A stretch of DNA of 58,077 bases from contig CASDTX010000002.1 of NCBI GenBank assembly GCA_949283695.1, positions 1 to 58,077 of the forward strand. The letters run 5' to 3'. Below the pieces are notes generated by a model that worked only from the letters and a program-made list of their open reading frames with translations, was not told the DNA's origin and did not search any database. Numbering within the stretch: the first letter of the stretch is position 1; each line of letters starts with the position of its first letter. The stretch is from an uncultured Eubacteriales bacterium (lineage in GTDB: Bacteria; Bacillota; Clostridia; Lachnospirales; Lachnospiraceae). A program made the translations under genes and the position numbers. This document shows positions 18,349 to 26,257 of the stretch, in pieces.

Positions 18349-19056
18349 ATGGAATGGAATAATAAATCAGAAGTCCGCCAGCACTTTATTATGGCGCTGT
18401 GCGGCGGCTTTTTCGGAGGATATGCGATCTTTGGCCGGTCGGCGGTATTTGGTTCTGCGCAGACGGCCAACCTGATTGAGCTGGTCAGCGATCTCCTGGG
18501 GAGAGATTTCCGGGAGGTGCTTCTGCGATTGGGAGCGCTGCTTCTTTATATTAGTGCAATGGTGCTGTTCGCAGTTCTCAGCAGAAAGACGGTTTGGAAT
18601 CTGAAATATCTGGTCTTTCTTATCGAAACCGGCGCGGTGGTGCTTCTGGCTGTACTGCCGGAGAATCTGAATCCCATCGTGGCCTTGTATCCGGTGTTTT
18701 TCGCGGCATCCTTTCAGTGGTGTGTGTTTAAGGGCGCGGAAGGATATGCGTGCTCAACGATTTTCTCTACGAATAATGTAAAACAGACCGTACTCTCGTT
18801 CTGCGATTATTTCCTGACAGGACAGGAGCAGGCGCAGGAGAGAGAAAAGAGCCTGAAAAAGGGCAGGTTCTTTGGAGAGACACTGCTCTTTTTCCACACA
18901 GGGGTAGCATGTGCGTTTCTCGGACTTAAGGCTCTGGGCCTTTCGGCGATCTGGCTGAATCTGCTCGTGATTCTGGCAGGCCTGTGTGCGACGGAAGCTC
19001 AGGAGGGGAGGATCCGGGCGCAGCTTGGCGGTCTGCGGCTGAACGGTCCGGTCTGA
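18349..19056 (+). CDS. YoaK/DUF1275-family membrane protein
   Basis: A 235-residue protein with about six helices. The N-terminal GGFFGGYAIFGRSAVFGSAQTANLIEL corresponds to the conserved opening of the DUF1275 (YoaK) family, membrane proteins of unknown function sometimes suggested to be transporters. The ATG at 18349 has GGAGG 8 nt upstream and is preferred over the in-frame GTG at 18328, which lies before the predicted transcription start. The gene ends inside a duplicated segment shared with the convergent LacI gene, 13 nt away. It may be autonomous rather than linked to tetrapyrrole synthesis. Confidence 0.8.
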   Translation: MEWNNKSEVRQHFIMALCGGFFGGYAIFGRSAVFGSAQTANLIELVSDLLGRDFREVLLRLGALLLYISAMVLFAVLSRKTVWNLKYLVFLIETGAVVLLAVLPENLNPIVALYPVFFAASFQWCVFKGAEGYACSTIFSTNNVKQTVLSFCDYFLTGQEQAQEREKSLKKGRFFGETLLFFHTGVACAFLGLKALGLSAIWLNLLVILAGLCATEAQEGRIRAQLGGLRLNGPV

Positions 19057-19140
19057 GTGACCGGAACCATCAAGGCTCTGCAGGGCTGTCGGTGCGGTCT
19101 GAGCGACCGGAACCATCAAGGCTCTGCGGGGCTTTCTCAG
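19049..19140. repeat. 46-bp tandem duplication across two convergent gene ends
   Basis: Units 19049-19094 and 19095-19140 match over most of their length, sharing CGGTCTGAG, GACCGGAACCATCAAGG and CTCTGC. The first unit holds the stop codons of both the DUF1275 gene (TGA 19054-19056) and the LacI gene (TCA 19070-19072). Confidence 0.75.
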
Positions 19141-20122
19141 TAGACTTCCTGACGATCAGTTCTGCATGCAGCAGTACGGTCCCGATGGACACCTGATTCA
19201 TCAGGCTGTTCAGCGCGTAATATCCGCTCTTGCCCAGCTCGGTCCGATCCTGTCTGATTGTGGTCAGAGGCGGAGAGGTATAGGCGGAGAGGGGAATGTC
19301 GTCGAATCCGATGATGCTGATATCCCGCGGCACCTGATATCCCAGCTCTTTGCAGTGGTTGATCGCTGCGTTGGCAAAGGTGTCCTGGCAGCAGATCACA
19401 GCAGTCATCCCCATGTCGAGAAGGCGGGGGAGATGTTTCTCCATACATTCTGTGAGATAATAAGAGCAGCCGGCATAAGAAGGACTCGTCTTCAGTCCGT
19501 GGTTGTGCATGGCCTGGAAGAAGGCACGGTGCCGGACCTGCATGATATGAGAGCCGAGAGCGCTGCTTAAATATCCGATCTTTGTATGTCCCAGTTTCTT
19601 CAGGTAGGCAACCGCCAGATCCATGCCTTCGTTGTTGTCAATTCCCACATAAGCGGTCGATGAATTCCCGATAATCTGATTGTCATAGAGAACCGTCGGT
19701 GTACGGCTGCTGCGGAAGCTCTTCATCCATGGTTCCCCCAGGGAAAAGCCGAGCAGGAAAGCGCCTGCATAGTCATTCTGCAGCATGAAGACATCGTAAG
19801 GAGACTTCCGCTGAATCTGTACATCGATTGGCACCACATCTACCTTATACCCGGCAGGCTCTGCCATTTGCCGGAATCCCATGATAATGTCATAGGCAAA
19901 CTGATGGGGTTCTTCATATTCAATATTGTCTTTCTGTACGAGGATACACAGGCGCTTGCCTGTTTTTTTATACCGTCTGAGTCTGGTGTATCCCAGTTCT
20001 ACAGCTGTCTCGAGGATCTGTTTTTGTAATGTTTCGCTGATATCCGGGGCATCGTTCAGTGCCTTCGAGACGGTACCCTTAGAAATCCCCAATTTATCGG
20101 CAATATCCTGAATTGTCGTCAT
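19070..20122 (-). CDS. LacI-family transcriptional regulator of the maltodextrin locus
   Basis: A 350-residue repressor. The N-terminal TTIQDIADKLGISKGTVSKALND is the LacI helix-turn-helix and hinge, followed by a periplasmic-binding-protein-like sensor domain (about 60-325; GFDDIPLSAYTSPPLTTIRQD). I place the start at 20122, where AGGTGA precedes the ATG; the frame is open to 20149. It is divergent from the ABC binding-protein gene and presumably represses it (MalR-like), responding to a maltodextrin-derived ligand. The last 20 or so residues (KAPQSLDGSGRSDRTDSP) are unusual and come from the tandem duplication at the 3' end. Confidence 0.9.
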   Translation of the reverse strand: MTTIQDIADKLGISKGTVSKALNDAPDISETLQKQILETAVELGYTRLRRYKKTGKRLCILVQKDNIEYEEPHQFAYDIIMGFRQMAEPAGYKVDVVPIDVQIQRKSPYDVFMLQNDYAGAFLLGFSLGEPWMKSFRSSRTPTVLYDNQIIGNSSTAYVGIDNNEGMDLAVAYLKKLGHTKIGYLSSALGSHIMQVRHRAFFQAMHNHGLKTSPSYAGCSYYLTECMEKHLPRLLDMGMTAVICCQDTFANAAINHCKELGYQVPRDISIIGFDDIPLSAYTSPPLTTIRQDRTELGKSGYYALNSLMNQVSIGTVLLHAELIVRKSTEKAPQSLDGSGRSDRTDSPAEP

Positions 20123-20330
20123 TTTTATCACCTGTTCTGTTTTCATCAAAATACTACAATTATTATATCAGAAAGCAGATAGAAATCAACGGAGACTGCC
20201 AACGGTTTAGGAAAGTTTCGAAAAAATGATCTGCGAATGGAAATGAAGGAATTCAAGTAGAAAAAAGTACACAAAATAGACAACTTAAATTTGTACAAAA
20301 CAGAAAAAATATAATTAATGCTTAAAATAA

Positions 20331-20359
20331 TTGATTTTCCTGTGAAAAAGATGTAGTAT
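20331..20359 (+). promoter_or_regulatory. Promoter of the maltodextrin ABC operon
   Basis: TTGATT (20331-20336), 17-bp spacer, TAGTAT (20354-20359). The 284-bp divergent gap upstream is AT-rich and holds further weak boxes, for example TATAAT at 20310-20315 without a matching -35. Confidence 0.45.
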
Positions 20360-20366
20360 TAATTTA

Positions 20367-20393
20367 CGAAACAAAACGAAACTTTTATGAAAC
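20367..20393 (+). promoter_or_regulatory. Possible LacI-family operator region
   Basis: Three GAAAC repeats (two as CGAAAC at 20367 and 20377, one at 20389) lie over the predicted transcription start, just before the ribosome binding site. A related GAAAGTTTCG dyad occurs near 20212. CG-centred GAAAC/GTTTC half-sites are typical of LacI-type regulators, but assignment to this regulator is inference. Confidence 0.3.
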
Positions 20394-20406
20394 GGAGGAT
20401 GACAAG

Positions 20407-21642
20407 ATGAAAAAGAGAGCGGTGTCGCTGCTTCTGGCAGGGCTGATGACCTTAGGCCTCGCCGTGACCGGGCTGACCGGATGCGGCGACAGTACAGACG
20501 GAAAAGAAAGTGTCCGGCTTATGGTATGGTCGCCCCAGGGAGATCAGTCAAAGGAAAAGGGAGAATGGCTGCAGACCTGCTGTAATGCATTTGCGGAAGA
20601 ACATCCGGAGTGGGATATCACGTTCGTCTATGGTGTGGCAGATGAAGCCAGCTCGGCAGGACAGGTTTCACAGGACGCGGAGGCGAGCGCGGATGTATTC
20701 CTGTATGCAAACGATAATCTGACAACCATGACAGACGCGGAGGCTCTTGTAAAATTCGGCGGAGTGTACAGAGATGAGATTGAGGCTACAAACTCGCAGG
20801 CATCCCTGGATTCCGTGACCATGGACGGAGAGGTTTACGGGATTCCGTTTGCGATCAATACATGGTTCATGTTCTATGACAAGAGCGTCTTTTCTGAGGA
20901 AGATGTGAAGAACCTCGACACAATGCTGGAAAAGGGCGTTGTATCCTTCCCGTTTACCAACTCCTGGTATCTGCCGGCGTTCTATATCGGGAATGGCTGT
21001 ACCCTGTTCGGTGACGGTACAGACGCTTCGAAAGGTGTAGATTTCGGCGGAGAGAAGGCCCGGGAAGTGACTGATTATCTGATTGATCTGGAGGCTAATC
21101 CGAATTTCAGAATTGACCAGGACGGTTCCGGTATCGCAGGACTTCGTGACGGAAGCATTAACGCGATGTTCTCCGGCTCCTGGGACGCAGTCTCAGTTTC
21201 AGAGATCCTGGGAGACAACATGGGAGTAGCGGCGCTTCCGACTTACACCCTGAATGGTGAGGAGAAGCAGATGTACTCCTATGCAGGTACAAAGGCGGTC
21301 GGCGTGAATACACAGAGCGAGTACATGGTACAGGCTGTGCAGCTTGCGATTTTCCTGGCGAATGAATATTCCCAGAGACTGCACTATGAGCTGGAAAGCG
21401 TAGTTCCCTGCAACACAGAACTTCTGCAGGATGCGGACATCATCGCAGATGAGGTAGTGGCAGCGGTAAACGATACATTTAATTATACTTCCATCCTGCA
21501 GCCGAACCTTGCGGAGATGGCGAACTGCTGGACTCCTGTGGAGAATATGGGGAAGGGGATCCGAAACGGAAGCATTACCCATGAGAATGCGGCAGAACAG
21601 ACAGAACTGATGAATGAAGCGATGAACAGCAGTGGAATCTAG
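20407..21642 (+). CDS. Maltodextrin-type ABC transporter substrate-binding lipoprotein (MalE-like)
   Basis: A 411-residue secreted lipoprotein that captures sugars outside the membrane. The signal peptide ends in the lipobox LTGC with C26 as lipid attachment site. The mature part is a cluster-B (SBP_bac_1 type) binding protein: VRLMVWSPQGDQ at the start, then GIPFAINTWFMFYDKSVF and a closing NMGKGIRNGSIT. It is first in an operon with two permeases and four amylolytic enzymes, which points to maltose, maltodextrins or starch fragments. GGAGG lies 9 nt before the ATG. Confidence 0.9.
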   Translation: MKKRAVSLLLAGLMTLGLAVTGLTGCGDSTDGKESVRLMVWSPQGDQSKEKGEWLQTCCNAFAEEHPEWDITFVYGVADEASSAGQVSQDAEASADVFLYANDNLTTMTDAEALVKFGGVYRDEIEATNSQASLDSVTMDGEVYGIPFAINTWFMFYDKSVFSEEDVKNLDTMLEKGVVSFPFTNSWYLPAFYIGNGCTLFGDGTDASKGVDFGGEKAREVTDYLIDLEANPNFRIDQDGSGIAGLRDGSINAMFSGSWDAVSVSEILGDNMGVAALPTYTLNGEEKQMYSYAGTKAVGVNTQSEYMVQAVQLAIFLANEYSQRLHYELESVVPCNTELLQDADIIADEVVAAVNDTFNYTSILQPNLAEMANCWTPVENMGKGIRNGSITHENAAEQTELMNEAMNSSGI

Positions 21643-21665
21643 AAATCTGGGATGAGGTGAAAAGG

Positions 21666-23045
21666 ATGGGAATTATAAAAAAGAGAGTAAATGATTTTCC
21701 AACACCCTATACATGTACAAAAGCGATCAAAGAGGGCGGGATTGAGACCAAGCTTTCCATGGTCCTGATGGGGTTCGGAAATATAGTACACGGACAGATC
21801 ATCAAGGGGCTTCTTTACCTGGCGATTGAGGTGGCATATATTGTATTTATGGCTGTAAACGGAATCGGTTTCCTGGCAATGCTTCCTTCCCTGGGTGATA
21901 CCCCGCAGAAAGAAGTCTGGGATGAGGCACAGCAGATCTATGTATATACCGGCGGCGACCAGTCGATTCTGATCCTGCTCTACGGCGTGGCAACCGCGCT
22001 GCTGACCTTCCTGATGATCTGCGCGTGGAGAGGAACGCTGAGAAGTGCGTACAAGGCAGAGTGCCTGGCAAAAGAAGGCCGCCATGTGAACAATTTCGCG
22101 GAGGATTTAAAATCTCTGCTGCATGAGAATCTTCATAGACTTTTCATGACGCCGCCGATGTTCTTCATCAGCGCATTCACGATCCTGCCGCTGATCTTCA
22201 TGATCTGTATGGCATTTACAAACTACAGCAAGATCGACAATCATCTGATGCTGTTTGACTGGGTCGGACTGGATAACTTCAAGGCATTGTTCGATTCTTC
22301 CAGTATTCTGGGAAGTACGTTCTGGTCTGTTCTCGGATGGACCCTTGTGTGGGCGTTCTTCGCGACATTCAGCAACTATATCGCAGGTATGATCATCTCC
22401 CTGATGATTAACCGCAAGGGAACAAGAGCAAAAGGATTCTGGAGATTCTGTTTCGTACTCTCCTGTGCGGTGCCGATGTTCGTATCCCTGCTGATTATGA
22501 GAACCATGCTGCAGCCGGAGGGTGCGGTGAACGTACTTCTCCGCAACCTGGGCCTGATTGCACAGGACGCGAGCCTTCCGTTCTTCACGGATCCGACCTG
22601 GGCAAGGGTAACCGTTATTGTGATCAATATCTGGGTCGGTGTACCGTATACACTGCTTCAGCTGACCGGTGTCCTGCAGAATATCCCTGCAGAGCTTTAT
22701 GAGGCGGCGCAGGTGGACGGAGCCAATGCCTTCCAGACATTTACAAAGATCACACTTCCGTATATGCTGTATGTAACAACTCCGTACCTGATTTCGACAT
22801 TTACAGGAAACGTAAATAACTTCAACGTGATCTATCTGCTGTCTACCGGAGATCCGGTTACGGACCTGGCGTCCACGGCAGGAAAGACCGACCTTCTGGT
22901 CACCTGGCTGTACAAGCTGACCATTGACAAACAGTATTACAATATCGGTGCTGTCATCGGTATCCTGACATTTATCATCCTTGCGGTTGGCGCATTGTTT
23001 ACATACCGCCGCAGTAAATCTTACAAAGAAGAAGGAGGATTCTAA
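21666..23045 (+). CDS. Sugar ABC transporter permease, MalF-like
   Basis: A 459-residue permease, 23 nt after the binding-protein gene. About eight helices; an extended N-terminal part (about 25-150, with a helix pair around GQIIKGLLYLAIEVAYIVFMAV) precedes the core permease domain, as in clostridial MalF proteins. The EAA loop that docks the ATPase is EAAQVDGANAFQTFTKITLP. I prefer ATG 21666 (AGGTG 7 nt upstream) to the in-frame GTG 21657. It forms the channel with the next gene product. Confidence 0.9.
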   Translation: MGIIKKRVNDFPTPYTCTKAIKEGGIETKLSMVLMGFGNIVHGQIIKGLLYLAIEVAYIVFMAVNGIGFLAMLPSLGDTPQKEVWDEAQQIYVYTGGDQSILILLYGVATALLTFLMICAWRGTLRSAYKAECLAKEGRHVNNFAEDLKSLLHENLHRLFMTPPMFFISAFTILPLIFMICMAFTNYSKIDNHLMLFDWVGLDNFKALFDSSSILGSTFWSVLGWTLVWAFFATFSNYIAGMIISLMINRKGTRAKGFWRFCFVLSCAVPMFVSLLIMRTMLQPEGAVNVLLRNLGLIAQDASLPFFTDPTWARVTVIVINIWVGVPYTLLQLTGVLQNIPAELYEAAQVDGANAFQTFTKITLPYMLYVTTPYLISTFTGNVNNFNVIYLLSTGDPVTDLASTAGKTDLLVTWLYKLTIDKQYYNIGAVIGILTFIILAVGALFTYRRSKSYKEEGGF

Positions 23046-23047
23046 AC

Positions 23048-23920
23048 ATGGCTGGAAAGAAGATGCATTCTGCAAAGAGAAAACGTTTTATAAACAATAC
23101 GATTGTCCATGTGATCCTTGCGATTCTTGCGGCAATATGGGTATTCCCGATCCTCTGGGTCATCCTTACAAGCTTCCGTGCGGAAAAAGGATCTTATGTA
23201 TCTACATTCTTCCCGCAGTCCTACACACTGGACAACTATGTGAAGCTGTTTACTGATACAACGATCCTGAACTTCCCGCAGATGTTCATGAATACGCTGT
23301 TCATCGCCATCTGCTCCTGTATCCTGTCGACGTTTTATGTACTGGCAGTGTCCTACTGCCTGTCCAGACTTCGCTTTAAACTGAGAAAGCCGTACATGAA
23401 CATGGCGATGATCCTCGGACTGTTTCCCGGATTCATGTCCATGATCGCAGTGTACTTTATCTTAAAGGCAATCGGGCTGACCGAAGGAAATCTGATCAAA
23501 CTGGCGCTGATCCTGGTATACTCGGGAGGCGCGGCACTGGGATTCCAGATCGCGAAAGGATTCTTTGACACCGTGCCGTTCGCGGTGGATGAGGCGGCCC
23601 TCCTCGACGGATGTACCAGGTGGCAGATCTTTTCCAAGATCACGCTTCCATTAAGTAAGCCGATCGTTATCTATACGGTGCTGACATCCTTTATGTCCCC
23701 GTGGCTGGACTTCATCTTCGCGAAGGTGATCTGCCGCGCCAACTCTGACCAGTATACCATTGCCATCGGCCTTTGGAAAATGCTGGAGAAAGAGTACATT
23801 GATAACTGGTACACCTGCTTCGCTGCAGGCGCGGTGCTGATCTCCATTCCGATCGCCGCACTGTTCCTGTACATGCAGAGGTATTACGTAGACGGACTTT
23901 CCGGAGCTGTCAAAGGTTAA
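23048..23920 (+). CDS. Sugar ABC transporter permease, MalG-like
   Basis: A 290-residue inner-membrane permease with six helices and the EAA loop DEAALLDGCTRWQIFSKITLPLS (about 180-200). It starts 2 nt after the malF-like stop, with GGAGG inside the previous gene end. The C-terminal QRYYVDGLSGAVKG is the characteristic end of MalG proteins. No ATPase gene follows; a shared MsmX/MsmK-type ATPase from elsewhere on the chromosome would have to energise the transporter. Confidence 0.92.
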   Translation: MAGKKMHSAKRKRFINNTIVHVILAILAAIWVFPILWVILTSFRAEKGSYVSTFFPQSYTLDNYVKLFTDTTILNFPQMFMNTLFIAICSCILSTFYVLAVSYCLSRLRFKLRKPYMNMAMILGLFPGFMSMIAVYFILKAIGLTEGNLIKLALILVYSGGAALGFQIAKGFFDTVPFAVDEAALLDGCTRWQIFSKITLPLSKPIVIYTVLTSFMSPWLDFIFAKVICRANSDQYTIAIGLWKMLEKEYIDNWYTCFAAGAVLISIPIAALFLYMQRYYVDGLSGAVKG

Positions 23921-23935
23921 TTCGGGATGCAAAGA

Positions 23936-23976
23936 TGAGCAGGCATGTCTTAGACTGGCACAGGCGTGCCTGCTCA
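23936..23976 (+). other. Intergenic hairpin after the permease genes
   Basis: TGAGCAGGCATG (23936-23947) pairs with 23965-23976 (one G-T pair) around a 17-nt loop. No T-tract follows. It could reduce or process transcription between transporter and enzyme genes. The 249-bp gap (23921-24169) shows nothing else convincing; a 65-codon frame in it is not supported. Confidence 0.5.
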
Positions 23977-24169
23977 GTGTCCATCCGACCGCAGGGGGAT
24001 GCCGGACCGGCAGAGATCCGGATGGAAAAAAGGGGATTGTTCAAGGTTTGCGTCGTGTTGCCCCTGTCCGCCGACGCTAGGGTTTATTTAGACATAGAAG
24101 GCGATTTAGAAATAGAATATGAAATAAAATGACACAGAATATATGAAATAATCACAGAAAGGCGGATTT

Positions 24170-26257
24170 ATGAAGACAGCATTAGAATGGAAAAAGTATT
24201 ATTTGAGTCCGGGGTTTCGGGATCATTACATATATAGTGGCACAGATCTTGGGGTGAGCTGTTCGGACAGTGGGACTGCTTTTAAGTTGTGGAGCCCTTC
24301 GGCAGACAGTATCACCCTGAATCTGTATCATGAGGGAAGCGGAGGGAGGCCCTATCAGAGCGTGCCTATGGAGCGCATGGAGAAGGGCGTCTGGAGCTGG
24401 AACTCGGAAGAATGCCTGCACGGCGTCTATTATGACTTCCTGATTCGGAGAGAAGAAGAGACGGTTCGCTCGGCAGATCCATATGCGAAAGCCTGCGGCA
24501 TCAACGGCAGGCGCAGTATGGCTGTGGATCTGCGAAAGACAGACCCGTCAGGCTGGGAGGAAGACCGGCCGCCGGAGAAAGGCCCGGAGCAGATCATCTA
24601 CGAACTGCATGTGAAAGAGTTCTCCTGGGATCCGTCAGGAGGCTTCCCGGAAGCATACCGGGGAAAGTATAAGGCATTTACCTGTCCGGACACCACGCTG
24701 AACGGGGATGGGATTCATCCGACGGGGCTGAGGTATCTGAGAGATCTGGGCGTGACCCATGTACAGATCATGCCTGCTTACGACTATGGTTCTGTGGATG
24801 AGCGGGCCGGTGACGAGGAGTTTAACTGGGGATATGACCCGGTGAATTATAACGTGCCGGAAGGGTCCTATTCTCTGGATCCGGAACACGGGGAAGTGCG
24901 GATCCGGGAGATGAAGGAGATGATCCAATCTCTTCACAGACAAGGGTTCCGGGTGATTATGGATGTGGTGTATAACCATACGTACTCTCTGGATTCCTGG
25001 TTCCAGCGTACGGCCCCCTGGTATTTCTATCGGATGTTCGACGACGGCAGGATCTCCAACGGGTCTGCCTGTACGAACGACGTGGCAAGCGAGCGGGAAA
25101 TGTGCGCCAAGTATATCCTGGAATCGGTGCTGTACTGGACCGAGGAGTATCATGTGGACGGGTTCCGCTTTGACCTGATGGGGCTTCTGGACGTGGATCT
25201 GATGAACCGGATCCGCCGTGCCCTGGATGAGAAATACGGCAGAGGCGAGAAAATCATGTTCGGGGAGCCCTGGCGCGCAGATAATTCCGCCATGGAAGAG
25301 GGCGCAGTGCCGGCCCTGAAAGAAAACATCCGGCTGCTGGATGAGAACATCGGCATGTTCTGCGATGACACGCGGGATGCGGTGAAAGGATCGGCGCTGA
25401 AGATCCGGCGTCCCGGATTTATTAACGGGGCAGAAGAGAAAGAAGACGACGTGATCCGGGGAGTAAGTGCCTGCTGCCTTCCGGGAGACTACCGGGCGAA
25501 GGCGCCGTCCCAGATCATTACATATGTGTCAGCCCATGACAATCAGACGCTGTGGGACAAACTGGCCGAGACGCTTCCGGATGCGGATGAAACGGAGCGG
25601 ATGCGCCTGAACCGGATGGCAGCGGCGCTGTATATGACATGCCAGGGGACGCTGTTCTTCCTTTCCGGTGAGGAGTTCGCCCGCACCAAGGAGGGAATGG
25701 AGGATTCCTTCAATGCCCCCATCACGCTGAACCGGCTGGATTGGGTGCGGGCCTGGAAGAACCGGGAACTGGTCGAGTACTACCAGGGCCTGATCGCTCT
25801 GCGCAAGCAGCTTCCAGGTCTGTGTGATAAATCAGAACACGCCGCCGAGCGGATCCATGGCGTGGAGAAAGAACCGGGACTGATCCGTTTCCAGGTGGAC
25901 AACCGAAGCTGCCTGGGCGCGGCAGGAGCCGAAGAGACAAACGGAGGAAGCCGCTGGCAGGAACTGAAAATCATTTATAACAGAGGGAAAAGCGAGCAGG
26001 CGGTGCCGCTGGACCAGAGCGGATGGGAGATCCTCTGTGACGGAGAGAACAGCAGGCTGTGGGAAGGCCGCTGCCCGGCCGGACCGCAGGTGAATGTGCC
26101 GCCTCAGAGTGTGATGGTGCTTGGGCTGACAGAAGCGTCGAACGCACACGGGGATGCAGAGCAGACAGCCGATGCAGCGGGCGCGGGGGACAGTCAGAAC
26201 AGCGTGAGAGACAGCGAGAGAATAAGTGACAGCATATGGAGGAAGAAAGCAGTATGA
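24170..26257 (+). CDS. pulA: Type I pullulanase
   Basis: A 695-residue cytoplasmic GH13 enzyme that cleaves alpha-1,6 branches of imported starch fragments. A CBM48-like sandwich (about 25-115) precedes the barrel. The type I pullulanase signature appears as FNWGYDP (218-224). The catalytic triad is D335 (FRFDLMG), E366 (FGEPW) and D457 (VSAHDN); DVVYNHTY is conserved region I. No signal peptide is present. The last 40 or so residues are acidic and of low complexity. Its TGA overlaps the ATG of the next gene (ATGA), indicating translational coupling. Confidence 0.94.
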   Translation: MKTALEWKKYYLSPGFRDHYIYSGTDLGVSCSDSGTAFKLWSPSADSITLNLYHEGSGGRPYQSVPMERMEKGVWSWNSEECLHGVYYDFLIRREEETVRSADPYAKACGINGRRSMAVDLRKTDPSGWEEDRPPEKGPEQIIYELHVKEFSWDPSGGFPEAYRGKYKAFTCPDTTLNGDGIHPTGLRYLRDLGVTHVQIMPAYDYGSVDERAGDEEFNWGYDPVNYNVPEGSYSLDPEHGEVRIREMKEMIQSLHRQGFRVIMDVVYNHTYSLDSWFQRTAPWYFYRMFDDGRISNGSACTNDVASEREMCAKYILESVLYWTEEYHVDGFRFDLMGLLDVDLMNRIRRALDEKYGRGEKIMFGEPWRADNSAMEEGAVPALKENIRLLDENIGMFCDDTRDAVKGSALKIRRPGFINGAEEKEDDVIRGVSACCLPGDYRAKAPSQIITYVSAHDNQTLWDKLAETLPDADETERMRLNRMAAALYMTCQGTLFFLSGEEFARTKEGMEDSFNAPITLNRLDWVRAWKNRELVEYYQGLIALRKQLPGLCDKSEHAAERIHGVEKEPGLIRFQVDNRSCLGAAGAEETNGGSRWQELKIIYNRGKSEQAVPLDQSGWEILCDGENSRLWEGRCPAGPQVNVPPQSVMVLGLTEASNAHGDAEQTADAAGAGDSQNSVRDSERISDSIWRKKAV

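Noticed and set aside
23935-24132. A 65-codon frame between the MalG-like and pullulanase genes
   Set aside because: It covers a hairpin, has no good ribosome binding site, and the product resembles nothing I know.
26236-26253. ATG at 26236 as start of the debranching enzyme
   Set aside because: The ATG at 26254 has GGAGGA in front and gives the ATGA overlap with the pullulanase stop.
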